Shown piece after piece: positions 51,234-61,287 of a stretch of DNA of 64,000 nucleotides (position 1 is its first letter; each line of letters opens with the position of its first letter). Source of the DNA: Mycolicibacter algericus DSM 45454 (GTDB lineage Bacteria > Actinomycetota > Actinomycetes > Mycobacteriales > Mycobacteriaceae); NCBI RefSeq assembly GCF_002086455.1, contig NZ_MVHC01000004.1, forward strand, positions 124,001 through 188,000. Reading direction: 5' to 3'. The notes under the pieces are model-generated. The model did not search any database and was not told the origin of the DNA. It saw only the letters and a list, made by a program, of their open reading frames with translations. The translations under genes were made by a program, and so were the position numbers.

Positions 51234-53101
51234 CCGAAGCGCAGCGTGATGTTGCCGTCGGTGTTGACACCCTGGCCGGCCGACGGGCTCTGGTAGAGCA
51301 CCCGGTTGTGGCCGGAGCCGCCGGCGTCGACGTCGGCGCCCTTGATCAACATCCCGGTCCAGCCCAGCGCCCGTAGCTGCGGTTCGGCATCGGTCCAGAA
51401 CATCCCGGCCAGATCCGGCATGACGAACTGGTTGCCGCGGGACACCTGCAGCTCGACCACGCCGTCGAGGGGTGCGGTCTCACCGCTCGGCGGGCTGGTG
51501 CCGATCACCACGCCGGCCGGGCGCGGACTGTCCACCGCCACCTCGGTGATCTTGGTGAAGCCGTAGACAGTCAGGTTCTTCTGCGCGAGCTCCACCGTCT
51601 GGCCGGTGACGTCCGGGACGGGTTTGGTGGCCGGGCCGGAGCCCATCACGATCACGATCTCATTGGTGATCGCGGTGGTCTGGTTGGCCGGCGGGTTGGT
51701 GCCGACGACCTTGTCCTTGAGTTCCGGTGTGGAGGGCGAGTCGACCTGCTTGAACTTGCCGAAGCCGGCGGCGGTGAGTTTCTTGACCGCGTCGGCGTAG
51801 CTCAGCGAGGCCACGTCGGGCACCTGACGCTGCTCGGGGCCGTAGGACACGTTGACGGTGATCTTGTCGCCCTTGTTCGCCGGCGCGCCGGCGGGCGGCT
51901 CCGTGCTGATCACATGATCGGGCGGCACGTCGGAGTCGGCGCGCTGCTCGGTGCGGGTCTTGAAGCCCTTGTTCTGCAGTTCGGCGATCGCGTCGACCGA
52001 CGCCCGGCCGCTGACGTCGGGCACCTGGATCTGGTGGGTGCGGCCGCCGAAACTGTTGATCGACACCGTGACGATGACCGTCAGCACCGCCAGCACGATC
52101 GCCGCGATCAGCCACCGGCCCACCGAACCCGGCCGCTCGTGGCCGAAGTCGAGTTCCTGGCGCGGCAGCGGATCGGTGGGAGCCCCGGAGCCGCCACCCG
52201 CCCGCGAGGCCAGCATGGCGGCGCGATCGGCCTCGGTGAGCACCCGGGGAGCTTCGGGCTTCTCCCCGTTGTGCACCCGCACCAGGTCGGCGCGCATCTC
52301 GGCGGCCGTCTGGTAGCGGTTGTCCGGATTCTTCGCCAGCGCCTTGAGCACCACCGCATCCAGGTCGGCCGGCAACCCTGGCTGGTGCTGCGACGGCGGC
52401 ACCGGGTCTTCGCGGACGTGCTGGTAGGCCACCGCCACGGGTGAATCACCGATGAAAGGTGCGTCGCCGGTGAGGATTTCGTAGAGCACGCAGCCCAGCG
52501 AGTACACGTCCGACCGGGCGTCGACGGGTTCGCCGCGGGCCTGCTCGGGCGACAGGTACTGGGCGGTGCCGATCACCGCCGCGGTCTGGGTGACGCTGTT
52601 GCCGGCGTCGGCGATCGCGCGGGCGATGCCGAAGTCCATCACCTTCACCGCGTTGTGCTTGTCGATCATGATGTTGGCCGGCTTGACGTCGCGGTGGATG
52701 ATGCCGTGCTGGTGGCTGAAGTTCAGCGCCTGGCAGGCATCGGCGATCACCTCGATGGCGCGGATGGGCGGCATCGGGCCGTCGTTCTGCACGATGTCGC
52801 GCAGCGTCACGCCCTCGACGAGTTCCATCACGATGTAGGGCAGCGGGCCGGCCGGGGTGTCGGCTTCCCCGGTGTCGTAGACCGCGACGATCGCCGGGTG
52901 GTTCAGCGCGGCAGCATTCTGCGCCTCCCGGCGGAACCGCAGATAAAAGCTCGGGTCGCGGGCCAGGTCGGCACGCAGCACTTTGACGGCCACGTCGCGG
53001 TGCAGCCGGGTATCGACCGCGCGGTGCACTTCCGACATGCCGCCGAAGCCGAGGATCTCACCGAGTTCATAGCGGTCGGAGAGCCGCTGCGGGGTGGTCA
53101 T
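51227..53101 (-). CDS. pknB: Ser/Thr protein kinase PknB with PASTA domains
   Basis: Transmembrane kinase that senses muropeptides and lipid II and controls peptidoglycan synthesis; 624 aa. Kinase domain about 10-275: [11 protein letters not shown] loop, VAVKVLR (Lys), [17 protein letters not shown], activation loop [17 protein letters not shown] with the autophosphorylated Thr pair. Juxtamembrane region to the helix ([20 protein letters not shown]), then four extracytoplasmic PASTA repeats beginning [22 protein letters not shown] and MPDLAGMF. Known substrates CwlM and MurJ and the phosphatase PstP are in this window. ATGA overlap with pknA. Start ATG 53101. Confidence 0.97.
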   Translation of the reverse strand: MTTPQRLSDRYELGEILGFGGMSEVHRAVDTRLHRDVAVKVLRADLARDPSFYLRFRREAQNAAALNHPAIVAVYDTGEADTPAGPLPYIVMELVEGVTLRDIVQNDGPMPPIRAIEVIADACQALNFSHQHGIIHRDVKPANIMIDKHNAVKVMDFGIARAIADAGNSVTQTAAVIGTAQYLSPEQARGEPVDARSDVYSLGCVLYEILTGDAPFIGDSPVAVAYQHVREDPVPPSQHQPGLPADLDAVVLKALAKNPDNRYQTAAEMRADLVRVHNGEKPEAPRVLTEADRAAMLASRAGGGSGAPTDPLPRQELDFGHERPGSVGRWLIAAIVLAVLTVIVTVSINSFGGRTHQIQVPDVSGRASVDAIAELQNKGFKTRTEQRADSDVPPDHVISTEPPAGAPANKGDKITVNVSYGPEQRQVPDVASLSYADAVKKLTAAGFGKFKQVDSPSTPELKDKVVGTNPPANQTTAITNEIVIVMGSGPATKPVPDVTGQTVELAQKNLTVYGFTKITEVAVDSPRPAGVVIGTSPPSGETAPLDGVVELQVSRGNQFVMPDLAGMFWTDAEPQLRALGWTGMLIKGADVDAGGSGHNRVLYQSPSAGQGVNTDGNITLRFGQ

Positions 53102-54330
53102 CGTGCAACCTTCGACCAGGTCCAGCCCGAGGAGTGCGCGGGCGGAGCCGCCGGCGGCGACTCGACGCTGGACGACTCGACCGGTGGCCCGCCGGTGTCG
53201 GTGACGGTGGCCGGGGCCAGCGAGCCTCCCGGACTCTTGGCGTTGACCACGATCAGCACCGCGATGATGATCGCCAGCGTGCCCAGCACCCCGGCCGCCC
53301 ACAGCAGTGCACGCTGCCCGGCGGTGAAGGTGCGCCGGGGCGCCGGCGGCCGGTGGTTACCGGTGCCGGTCCGGGCCCGCCGCGCCGCGGTGGCTCGCGC
53401 CGACACCGGTGGGGCGACCCGGGTCGCCGCCGTCGACGGGATCGCCGACGGCGCGGCGCGTCCGGGCGGCAGGGATTGGCTCGGCCGCGGCGGCCGCCGG
53501 CCGGACCGCACCGCGGCGACCGCATCGGCGAACGGGCCGCCGCTGCGGTAGCGCATACCGGGGTTCTTGGCCAGCGTGATCTCGACGAGCTCCCGCACGT
53601 TAGGCGGCAGTTCGGCCGGCAGCGGCGGCGGCGGCTCCTTGATGTGCTTCATCGCCACGGTCAGCGCGCCGTCGCCGGTGAAGGGGCGGCGCCCCGACAG
53701 CACCTCGTAGCCGACGACACCCAGCGAATACACGTCGCTGGCCGCGGTGGCGTCTTGCCCGAGTGCCTGTTCCGGCGCGATGTACTGGGCGGTGCCCATC
53801 ACCATGCCGGTCTGGGTGACCGGGGCGGCGTCGACGGCCTTGGCGATCCCGAAGTCGGTGATCTTCACCTGGCCGGTGGGCGTGATCATGATGTTGCCGG
53901 GCTTGACGTCGCGGTGCACCAGCCCGGCGCTGTGCGCGACCTGCAGTGCCCGACCGGTCTGCTCGAGCATGTCCAGCGCGTGCCGCAGCGACAGCCGCCC
54001 GGTGCGCTTGAGCACCGAGTTCAGCGGCTCGCCGTTGACCAGCTCCATCACCAAAAACGCGGTGCGGCCTTCGCCGTCCAGGTCGGTCTCACCGTAGTCG
54101 TGCACGCTGGCGATGCCGGGATGGTTGAGCATGGCGGTGTTGCGCGCCTCGGCGCGGAACCGCTCGATGAACTCCGGGTCGGAGGAGAACTCGGGTTTGA
54201 GGACCTTGACCGCGACGCGCCGGCCCAGCCGGTTGTCCACGGCTTCCCACACCTGGCCCATGCCGCCGGTGGCGATGAGCCGCTGCAACCGGTAGCGCCC
54301 GGCCAACGCCGCCCCGACCGCCGGACTCAT
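53098..54330 (-). CDS. pknA: Ser/Thr protein kinase PknA
   Basis: Essential kinase acting with PknB on division and wall proteins (e.g. Wag31); 410 aa. Kinase motifs: [34 protein letters not shown], and activation loop [17 protein letters not shown] Pro/Arg-rich juxtamembrane stretch ([15 protein letters not shown]) leads to one helix ([21 protein letters not shown]) and a short Pro/Ser-rich outside tail without PASTA domains. ATGA overlaps on both sides (pbpA and pknB). Confidence 0.97.
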   Translation of the reverse strand: MSPAVGAALAGRYRLQRLIATGGMGQVWEAVDNRLGRRVAVKVLKPEFSSDPEFIERFRAEARNTAMLNHPGIASVHDYGETDLDGEGRTAFLVMELVNGEPLNSVLKRTGRLSLRHALDMLEQTGRALQVAHSAGLVHRDVKPGNIMITPTGQVKITDFGIAKAVDAAPVTQTGMVMGTAQYIAPEQALGQDATAASDVYSLGVVGYEVLSGRRPFTGDGALTVAMKHIKEPPPPLPAELPPNVRELVEITLAKNPGMRYRSGGPFADAVAAVRSGRRPPRPSQSLPPGRAAPSAIPSTAATRVAPPVSARATAARRARTGTGNHRPPAPRRTFTAGQRALLWAAGVLGTLAIIIAVLIVVNAKSPGGSLAPATVTDTGGPPVESSSVESPPAAPPAHSSGWTWSKVAR

Positions 54331-55814
54331 GATCGCCCCTGCAGTGCGGCTTCGATGACGGCACGCCCGATCGGCGCGGCGAGCGCCCCGCCGGTGGCCG
54401 ACAGCGGAGCGTCACCGTCCGCTGTGCCCTCTACGACAACGGCGACGGCCACCTTGGGGGCACTGGCCGGGGCGAAAGCGATGTACCACGCGTGCGGCGG
54501 AGTGTTCCGCGGATCGGTGCCGTGCTCGGCGGTACCGGTCTTCGACGCGATCTGTACGCCCGGGATGGCCCCCTCCTGCTGGGTCACTTTCTCGGCGTCG
54601 ATCATCAGTTCAGTTAGCTTAGCCGCGACCTGCGAAGACACCGCACGGCGCTGTTCGCGCGGTTGCGTTGTCGCGATACCGGCCAGATCCGGGCCCTCCA
54701 ACCCCGCGACCAGGTAGGGCTGCATCGTCAACCCGCCGTTGGCGATGGTCGCGGCGATCACCGCGTTCTTCAGCGGCGTCACCGCGACGTCCTTCTGGCC
54801 GATGCTGGTCATCCCCAGGGCGGCGGCGTCGCGGATCGGGCCGATGGTGGACTCGGCCACCTGCAGCGGGATGGGTTCGGGCGTGATGTCGAGCCCGAAC
54901 CCCTGGGCGGTGTTCCGCAGCGCGTCGGAGCCGGTGCGGATACCCAACTGGACAAACGCGGTGTTGCAGGACCGGGCGAACGCCACCCGCAACGGGACGG
55001 TCTGTTCAGTGCCTTCGCAGGTGTTGCCGCCGAAGTTCTCCAGCTTGACGGTGCTGTCGGGCAGGGCGATGTGCGCGGCGTTGGTCAGCGGCTCGTTCTC
55101 GCTGATACCGGCCTGCAACGCGGCCGCGGTGGTGATCACCTTGAACGTCGACCCGGGCGGGTAGGTCTCACTGATGGCGCGGTTGGTCAGCGGCGAGTCG
55201 GGGTTGTCGCGCAGCCGCTGCCAGGCCTGGCCCTGCTGTACCGAATCATGCGAGGACAACAGGTTGGGGTCGTAGGACGGCGTGGACACCAGCGCCAGGA
55301 TCTTGCCGGTGGACGGCTCCAGCGCCACCACGGCTCCTCGGCAGCCGCCGTCGCAGCCGCTGCGCATCGCCTCCCAGCCGGCCTGCTGCACCCGCGGGCG
55401 GATGGTGGTCTCCACGGTGCCGCCGCGGGGACTGCGGCCGGTGAAGAAGTCCGCCAACCGCAGCCCGAACAGCCGCGGGTCTGATCCGTTGAGCACGGTG
55501 TCCTCGGCGCGTTCGAGCCCGCTGCTGGAATAGCGCAGCGAATAGAATCCGGTGATCGGCGCGTACACCGCCGGGTCGGGGTAGATGCGCTGGTATTTGA
55601 TCCGGCCGTCGGTGGCGACCGAGTAGGCCAGCAGTTGCCCGGAGGCGGTGATCTGGCCCCGCTGGCGGGAGTATTCGTCGAGCAGCACCCGCTGATTACG
55701 CGGGTCGGCGCGCAACCCGTCGGCGGCGAAGACCTGGGTCAGGGTGGCGTTGCCCAACAGCAGCACTATCAGCGCCATCAGGGTCATCGTGACGCGGCGC
55801 AGCGAGGTGTTCAT
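54327..55814 (-). CDS. pbpA: Penicillin-binding protein PbpA (class B transpeptidase)
   Basis: Cross-links peptidoglycan with its SEDS partner RodA; 495 aa. N-terminal anchor helix ([19 protein letters not shown]), a PBP dimer domain, and the transpeptidase with catalytic Ser in PPGSTFKVI (SxxK), SCN in ARSCNTAF (SxN) and KTG in [13 protein letters not shown] 55814. Overlaps rodA (ATGA) and pknA (ATGA). In mycobacteria PbpA is needed for septal/rod-shape synthesis. Confidence 0.96.
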   Translation of the reverse strand: MNTSLRRVTMTLMALIVLLLGNATLTQVFAADGLRADPRNQRVLLDEYSRQRGQITASGQLLAYSVATDGRIKYQRIYPDPAVYAPITGFYSLRYSSSGLERAEDTVLNGSDPRLFGLRLADFFTGRSPRGGTVETTIRPRVQQAGWEAMRSGCDGGCRGAVVALEPSTGKILALVSTPSYDPNLLSSHDSVQQGQAWQRLRDNPDSPLTNRAISETYPPGSTFKVITTAAALQAGISENEPLTNAAHIALPDSTVKLENFGGNTCEGTEQTVPLRVAFARSCNTAFVQLGIRTGSDALRNTAQGFGLDITPEPIPLQVAESTIGPIRDAAALGMTSIGQKDVAVTPLKNAVIAATIANGGLTMQPYLVAGLEGPDLAGIATTQPREQRRAVSSQVAAKLTELMIDAEKVTQQEGAIPGVQIASKTGTAEHGTDPRNTPPHAWYIAFAPASAPKVAVAVVVEGTADGDAPLSATGGALAAPIGRAVIEAALQGRS

Positions 55815-57244
55815 ACGCGCTCGATCACCGCCGTGCCGGTATCGCCGATCGGGGCGGTGCGCTGCGGCTGGGTGCTCAGCGGGCGACGCGCAGCGTGCGA
55901 GACGCGCAGCAGGATCGCCAGCAGCACGTAGTTGGCCAGCAACGACGACCCGCCGTAGGACAGCCACGGCGTGGTCAGCCCGGTCAGCGGAATCAGTTTG
56001 GTCACTCCCCCGACCACGATGAACAGCTGGATGCCCAGGGTGGCGGCCAGGCCGGCGGCCAGCAGCTTGCCGAAGCTGTCGCGGACCGCGATCGCGGTCC
56101 GCATGCCGCGCACGATCACGATCGTGTACAGGATCAGCACACCGGCGAGCCCGACCAGACCCAGCTCCTCTCCGAACGCGGCGATGATGAAGTCCGTCGA
56201 CGCCGCGGGCACGTAACCGGGCTGACCGTTGCCCAGTCCGGTGCCGAAGATGCCGCCGGTGGCGAAGCTGAACAACGACTGCACCATCTGATAGCCGGCG
56301 CCCTCGGGGTCGGCGAAAGGGTCCAACCAGGTCTGTACCCGCACCCGGACATGGCTGAAAAGGAAGTACGCCGCGACACTGCCGACCGCGAACAGCAGCA
56401 TCCCGATCACCATCCAGCTGAACCGCCGGGTGGCCAGGTACACCACCACCAGAAACGACGCGTACAACAGCAGCGAGGTGCCGAGGTCCTTCTCGAAGGC
56501 CATCACGGCCACCGAGATCACCCAGGCGGCCAGCAGCGGCGCCAGGTCGCGCGGCCGCGGCAGGTTCATGCCCAACACGTGCTTGCCGGCGCTGGTGAAC
56601 AGCCGGCGCTTGGAGACCAGTACCGCGGCGAAGAAGATCAGCAGCAAGATCTTGGAGAACTCCGCGGGCTGAATCGAGAAGCCGGGCAAGCGGATCCAGA
56701 TCTTGGCGCCCTGGCGCTCCGACAGCGAGGCCGGCAACAGGGCGGGGATCACCAGCAGCACCAGGCCGACCAGGCCGCAGATGTAGCCGCTGCCGGCGAG
56801 CTGGCGGTGGTCCTTGAGCAGCTCGAGCACCAGGGCGAAGACGATGACGCCGACCAGCGTCCACAGCATCTGGGAGCCGGCGCCCGGGCGGCCGTCAGCG
56901 GCGTCGGCGCCGACGCCGAGATCGATGCGGTGGATCATCACCAGTCCGAGCCCGTTGAGCAGGGCGACCACGGGCAGCAGCAGCGGATCGGCGTAACGTG
57001 CCGAGCGCCGAATGACCAGGTGCGCGAAACTGAACAGCACCAGAAACGCCGTCCCGTAGCCGACCAGATCCCAGCGCAGCCCCTGTTCGTGGCCGGCCTC
57101 GACGATCAGCATCGCTACCGCGACGATCATGGTCGCGAAGCACAGCAGCAGGAATTCGGCGTTGCGTCGATCCGGCAGCGCCGGGGTCAGCGTCACCGCC
57201 GGCTGCGGCTCTGTGCTCACCGCATCGTCGCTGGCGCGGGTCAT
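55811..57244 (-). CDS. rodA: Peptidoglycan glycosyltransferase RodA (SEDS family)
   Basis: Polymerises lipid II; about 477 aa with around ten to twelve helices. SEDS motifs: FSIQPAEFSKILLLIF, DLGTSLLLYASFLVVVYLA, RVQTWLDPFADPEGAGYQMVQS (in parts), FIIAAFGEELGLVG and GLTTPWLSYGGSSLLANY. The Asp in the DxExG-type region of the fourth loop (KDLGTSLL) is present. Start ATG 57244; overlaps pstP (ATGA) and pbpA (ATGA). Confidence 0.95.
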   Translation of the reverse strand: MTRASDDAVSTEPQPAVTLTPALPDRRNAEFLLLCFATMIVAVAMLIVEAGHEQGLRWDLVGYGTAFLVLFSFAHLVIRRSARYADPLLLPVVALLNGLGLVMIHRIDLGVGADAADGRPGAGSQMLWTLVGVIVFALVLELLKDHRQLAGSGYICGLVGLVLLVIPALLPASLSERQGAKIWIRLPGFSIQPAEFSKILLLIFFAAVLVSKRRLFTSAGKHVLGMNLPRPRDLAPLLAAWVISVAVMAFEKDLGTSLLLYASFLVVVYLATRRFSWMVIGMLLFAVGSVAAYFLFSHVRVRVQTWLDPFADPEGAGYQMVQSLFSFATGGIFGTGLGNGQPGYVPAASTDFIIAAFGEELGLVGLAGVLILYTIVIVRGMRTAIAVRDSFGKLLAAGLAATLGIQLFIVVGGVTKLIPLTGLTTPWLSYGGSSLLANYVLLAILLRVSHAARRPLSTQPQRTAPIGDTGTAVIERV

Positions 57245-58707
57245 GAGGCCGCCCGGCAGTCGGTCCCCGGTTCTGGCGGGGCCGGCGGCAGGTTGGTCAA
57301 CGTGGGCAGGTGCGGCACCCCGGAGGTCGGCGTGCGTTGAGCGGGGCCGGGCCGCGGACCGGTCGGTGCCGGGCCGGGATCCGGTGCGTGCGAGGGCGCC
57401 GAACCACCGCCGCCGGTCTTCCCGGTGGTGCTCCGCGATGGACACGGCGGCAACAGCGAGTCACGGGCCAGGTTGCGCAGCTGGGTGATCGCGTCGTCGA
57501 GGGTCCCGGCCGGCAGGCCGTTGCTGACCTGCTGGCGCGCTGGTGGACGCAGATCCTGCAACGTCATCAGGCGGCAGGACAGCTTGTCACCGGATTGGCT
57601 GAAGCTGATTTGCACCAAGTCGCCGCGGCTGTCGAGGCAACCCAGCAGGTAGGGCTCCTGCAACGGCAGCCCGAGAATCGAACCCTGCACACCGCGCATG
57701 ATCGCCACGGTGTTGCCGTAGGCGGTGACGTAATAGTTGGTGCGGACGATCGCCCGCCCGATCATCAGGGCAGCGGCCAGCAGGATCAGCAGCAACATCG
57801 CAATGACGAATTTGCGGCGCCGGGAGCGCGGCGGCCGCGACAGGGTTTCGATCCGCGGCAGCACCCGTTTGGCGACGGTCTTGCGCGGGGAGATCGCCGA
57901 CGCCCGGCCGGCGGCGGTGTTGAGGGCGGTCAGGTGATCGTCGTCGCTGTCGGAGACCGCCCCGGCCAAGATCGGTTGGGTCTGGCCGTAGTCGACGTCG
58001 ACGACGTCGGCCACCACCACGGTCACGTTGTCGGGCCCACCGCCGCGCAGCGCCAGCTCGATCAGCCGCAGCGCGCTCTCATTGACGTCGGGGATCTCCA
58101 GCGCCTCGTGGATGGTCTCGGTGCTCACCGGATCGCTCAATCCGTCGGAGCACAGCAGGTAGCGGTCGCCGGCCTGGGCCTCGCGCATGATCAGCGTCGG
58201 CTCCACCTCGTGGCCGGTCAACGCCCGCATGATCAGGGAACGCTGCGGATGGCTGTGCGCCTCCTCCAAGGTGATGCGGCCCTCGTCGACCAAGGTCTGA
58301 ACGAAGGTGTCGTCCTTGGTGATCTGGGTGAGTTCGCCGTCGCGCAGCAGATACCCGCGCGAGTCGCCGATGTGGGCCAGCCCCAGCCGGGGGGCCGCAA
58401 ACAGGATCGCGGTCAAGGTGGTGCCCATGCCCTCGAGCTCGGGATGGTCCTCGACGTACGCCGCGATCGCCGAGTTGCCTTCCTGCACCGCAGATTCCAA
58501 TTTCGCCAGCAGGTCGCCACCCGGCTCGTCGTCGTCGAGGTGGGCCAGCGCGGCGATAACGAGCTGGGAAGCGACCTCACCGGCCGCGTGCCCGCCCATG
58601 CCGTCGGCCAGCGCCAGCAGCCGGGCACCGGCGTACACCGAATCCTCGTTGTTGGAGCGCACCAGGCCGCGGTCACTGCGGGCGGCGTAGCGCAGCACCA
58701 GGCTCAC
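57241..58707 (-). CDS. pstP: PP2C Ser/Thr phosphatase PstP
   Basis: Sole PP2C-type phosphatase countering PknA/PknB and others; 488 aa. Metal motifs: RSNNEDSVYAG, LADGMGGHAAGEVAS, IGDSRGYLLRDGELTQIT, LLCSDGLSD and GGPDNVTVVV. A linker precedes one helix (FVIAMLLLILLAAALMIG) and a ~190-residue outside Pro-rich domain with three Cys. Start: GTG 58707 overlapping the fhaB stop as GTGA. ATGA overlap with rodA. Confidence 0.96.
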   Translation of the reverse strand: MSLVLRYAARSDRGLVRSNNEDSVYAGARLLALADGMGGHAAGEVASQLVIAALAHLDDDEPGGDLLAKLESAVQEGNSAIAAYVEDHPELEGMGTTLTAILFAAPRLGLAHIGDSRGYLLRDGELTQITKDDTFVQTLVDEGRITLEEAHSHPQRSLIMRALTGHEVEPTLIMREAQAGDRYLLCSDGLSDPVSTETIHEALEIPDVNESALRLIELALRGGGPDNVTVVVADVVDVDYGQTQPILAGAVSDSDDDHLTALNTAAGRASAISPRKTVAKRVLPRIETLSRPPRSRRRKFVIAMLLLILLAAALMIGRAIVRTNYYVTAYGNTVAIMRGVQGSILGLPLQEPYLLGCLDSRGDLVQISFSQSGDKLSCRLMTLQDLRPPARQQVSNGLPAGTLDDAITQLRNLARDSLLPPCPSRSTTGKTGGGGSAPSHAPDPGPAPTGPRPGPAQRTPTSGVPHLPTLTNLPPAPPEPGTDCRAAS

Positions 58708-59171
58708 CGGCGGAGCTCGATCGCGGTCTTGCCGATTCGTATCGGCGTCCCGACGGGAACCCGTACCGCTGTGGTGACCTTCACCCTGTCAAGGTAGGTG
58801 CCGTTGGTCGAGCCGAGGTCTTCGACATACCATTCCGACCCTCGTTGAGACAGGCGGGCGTGCCGGGTGGAGGCGTAGTCGTCGTTGATCACCAGGGTGG
58901 AGTCGTCGGCGCGGCCGACCAGAACCGGCTGGTCGCTCAGTGCGATCCGGGCCCCGGTGAGGGGCCCCTCCGTCACCACCAGGTGGCGTGCGCCGGCGCG
59001 ATGCTGCCGCGACGGCAGCAGCACGCCCCGGATCGACAGGCCGCGGCGGACCATCACCGCACCGGTCGGCGCGTAGATGTCGGTCCGCAATATCCGCAGC
59101 ACCGACCAGATGAACAGCCACAGCAACGTCAAAAAACCGGCTCGCGTCAGCTGCAGCACCAGTCCCTGCAT
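58704..59171 (-). CDS. fhaB: FHA-domain protein FhaB (FipA)
   Basis: A 155-aa phosphothreonine-binding protein. One membrane helix at the N-terminus (AGFLTLLWLFIWSVLRIL), then an FHA domain with GRADDSTLVINDDYASTRHA and WYVEDLGSTNGTYLD, the phosphopeptide-binding GR, S and N residues intact. In mycobacteria FipA links FtsZ and FtsQ under oxidative stress. ATG 59171 behind GGAGAGGA. It overlaps pstP as GTGA. Confidence 0.95.
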   Translation of the reverse strand: MQGLVLQLTRAGFLTLLWLFIWSVLRILRTDIYAPTGAVMVRRGLSIRGVLLPSRQHRAGARHLVVTEGPLTGARIALSDQPVLVGRADDSTLVINDDYASTRHARLSQRGSEWYVEDLGSTNGTYLDRVKVTTAVRVPVGTPIRIGKTAIELRR

Positions 59172-59322
59172 CCGGCGTCCTCTCCGTCCTTGCGCCGTCC
59201 ATGTCGTGCTCCCCATGGCGGAGCACTTCGGCAAAGTCACGATACTTGGACGTGAGTGACCGTAGGGCAAAGCGGCAGGGCTTTGCTGTTCCGGCCGGTT
59301 CGGCGTGGCCCTCGGTCGCCCC

Positions 59323-60903
59323 CTAGTGGACTCGAACGATGATCTCGGAGTGACCCAGCCGGACCACGTCGCCGTCGGCCAGCTGCCACTCCTGAACCGG
59401 AGCGTTGTTCACCGTGGTGCCGTTGGTGGAGTTCAGGTCCGACAGCAGTGCCACCCGGCCATCCCAGCGAATCTCCAGATGACGCCGCGACACCCCGGTG
59501 TCCGGAAGCCGGAACTGGGCGTCTTGGCCGCGGCCCACCACGTTGGTGCCCTCGTGCAGCTGGTAGGTCCGGCCGCTGCCGTCGTCGAGATGCAGCGTGA
59601 CCGAGGCCGGAGCCGAGTAGGCGCGCTGGCCGTAGCCGCCGCCCGGAGCCTCGTAACCACCCGCGGGCTGCTGGCCGTAGTCGTAGCCGCCGCCCTGCGC
59701 GTCGCCGTAGCCGCCGGGAGCCTGCTGGCCGTAGTCCGGACCGTAGTCATAGCCGCTCGGGGCGCCCTGGGACTCGCCGTAGCGGTAGTCGGGCTGGCCG
59801 TACTCCTGGCGGCCGTAGGACGGCGAGCCCTGGTCGGGGTAGCCAGGGCCGCCCTGGTCGGGGTAGGCGGGCCGTTGCTCGGGCTGCGCCTCGGGGTATC
59901 CCCCGAGCTGGGAGTAATCGTCGTGGCGGGCTGGGGGGCGCTCGTAGTCGCCGTAACCGGGCTGTCCTCCGCCGCCCGGGTAGCCCGGCGCCGCTGGCTG
60001 CTGGTGCTGCGGGTAGCCCGGCTCGTAGCCGGCGGGGGCGCCGTAGCCGCTCGGCGGCCCCTGCTCGTAGGGCTGGGGCTCGTAGGACTGGGGGTAGCCG
60101 CCCTGGCCGCCGGCGTAACCGCCCTGCTCCGGGTAGCCGCCCTGCTCGGGGTAGCCACCGTGCTCGGGGTAGCCGCCCTGCTCGGGCCGACGGGGCGGGG
60201 CGTAGCCGCCGGGGCCGCCCTGGCCGCCCTGGCCGCCCTGGCCGCCCGGACCCTGGTCGGGGTAGCCGCCACCGCGCTGGTCCGGCTGGTATGGCTCCGG
60301 TTCCGGGGCATACTGGCCGCGGGGCTCTTGGCCGCCGCGGGGGTCATCGGCGGGCCGGCTGTAGCGCGGGTCGTAATAGTCATCGCCGGGACGGTCCTGC
60401 TGCCCATGGGCGCCGCGGTAGCTCGGGTTATCGGTCATCGGTGGCACTCCTGATTCTGCGAAAAACGCATGATCTGATTGTGGCGGGCGGGGTTCATTGA
60501 CCGTGTGGCTGGGGCGGGCATCCGGATTGACAGCGCCCCGCGTGCGGACCTGACCGGTACGCAGACTCGGCGACTGCTCGAACCGGACAACCACATCACC
60601 ATACGTTTGCCACCCCTGTTCGCCGATATATCCCGCTAAATGCCGGGCGAAGGCCTTCGACGTCCAATCCTGGTCGGCGCCCACATTCTCGTAGTCGTCC
60701 ACACCGAGGGTAATGACGTATTCGTTGGGTGCCAAAAGCTGATTTCCGGCCAATGCCCGCACCCCCGCGGCGGCTTCGCGGCGCAACGCCGCCTCGATCT
60801 CCTCGGGGACGACCTCCCCGCCGAAGACCCTGGCCATCGCATCCTCCACGGCGGATTCGAGCTTGCGCTCGATGCGCTGAACCAGCCCGCGCTGGCTGTC
60901 CAT
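59323..60903 (-). CDS. fhaA: FHA-domain protein FhaA
   Basis: A 526-aa adaptor that binds phosphorylated MurJ and restrains lipid II export. N-terminal DUF3662 domain (about 1-115: VQRIERKLESAVEDAMARVF, VVPEEIEAALRREA), then a long Gly/Tyr/Pro/Gln-rich disordered region, then a C-terminal FHA domain (TNVVGRGQDAQFRLPDTGVSRRHLE as parts, DLNSTNGTTVN) with the binding loop intact. The upstream 256-bp gap carries the likely operon promoter. ATG 60903 with GAGGCAGG. Confidence 0.95.
   Translation of the reverse strand: MDSQRGLVQRIERKLESAVEDAMARVFGGEVVPEEIEAALRREAAAGVRALAGNQLLAPNEYVITLGVDDYENVGADQDWTSKAFARHLAGYIGEQGWQTYGDVVVRFEQSPSLRTGQVRTRGAVNPDARPSHTVNEPRPPQSDHAFFAESGVPPMTDNPSYRGAHGQQDRPGDDYYDPRYSRPADDPRGGQEPRGQYAPEPEPYQPDQRGGGYPDQGPGGQGGQGGQGGPGGYAPPRRPEQGGYPEHGGYPEQGGYPEQGGYAGGQGGYPQSYEPQPYEQGPPSGYGAPAGYEPGYPQHQQPAAPGYPGGGGQPGYGDYERPPARHDDYSQLGGYPEAQPEQRPAYPDQGGPGYPDQGSPSYGRQEYGQPDYRYGESQGAPSGYDYGPDYGQQAPGGYGDAQGGGYDYGQQPAGGYEAPGGGYGQRAYSAPASVTLHLDDGSGRTYQLHEGTNVVGRGQDAQFRLPDTGVSRRHLEIRWDGRVALLSDLNSTNGTTVNNAPVQEWQLADGDVVRLGHSEIIVRVH
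59640..60330. repeat. Low-complexity GYP/GGY repeat region within fhaA
   Basis: Codes for a disordered segment rich in Gly, Tyr, Pro, Gln with tandem PEQGGY and PEHGGY units around 60120-60190 (CTGCTCGGGGTAGCCGCC unit repeated). Copy number is likely to vary between strains. It links the DUF3662 and FHA domains. Confidence 0.7.
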
Positions 60904-61159
60904 CCGCTGCCTGCCTCACTCGCCGCCGTCAATTCGCCGTCAATTCAGCCGGGGACGCGTCGCCGCGGCGTGTCGCTGCGCTGCATCCGCTTGGACATGG
61001 TATCGACCCGGAGTGTCACCGCGGCACCCTTGTACGGCGGAGAATCGGATAAGACCAGGTCACGGTGGGGTCACGAGGGCCTGCGTTACGGTGGTCTGCG
61101 GTCGCCGAACCGTGTCGAAGGCACCCTTCGGCAACCGTGATAGGCTCCCTCGGTCGCTC

Positions 61160-61242
61160 GGGCGAGTGGCGGAATGGCAGACGCGCTGGCTTCAGGTGCC
61201 AGTGTCCTTCGGGACGTGGGGGTTCAAGTCCCCCTTCGCCCA
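61160..61242 (+). tRNA. leuT: tRNA-Leu (CAG)
   Basis: Class II tRNA with long variable arm: acceptor GGGCGAG paired with TTCGCCC, D-arm GCGGAATGGCAGACGC, anticodon loop TTCAGGT with CAG at 61193-61195, variable arm GTGTCCTTCGGGACG, T-arm GGGGGTTCAAGTCCCCC, discriminator A. CCA not encoded. Downstream of fhaA on the opposite strand and directly next to the accessory region; tRNA-Leu ends are common integration sites. Confidence 0.97.
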
Positions 61243-61251
61243 CAATTGTGA

Positions 61252-61287
61252 TGAGTCGCGTCATAGGTGACACTTGAGTCGCGTCAT
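61252..61287. repeat. Pair of 13-nt direct repeats after tRNA-Leu
   Basis: TGAGTCGCGTCAT occurs at 61252-61264 and 61275-61287, 23 bp apart. A 10-bp palindrome CACAATTGTG sits at 61241-61250, ending the tRNA. The pattern resembles the terminal region of some insertion sequences; not proven. Confidence 0.6.

Noticed and set aside
60110..60200. Regular repeats resembling a CRISPR array
   Set aside because: Units are contiguous, coding, and have no spacers; they lie inside fhaA. No CRISPR array or cas gene was seen in the window.
59305..60453. Open plus-strand frame rich in Val/Ala/Leu opposite fhaA
   Set aside because: Looks membrane-like only because it is the complement of the GGY-rich repeat; no homology expected.
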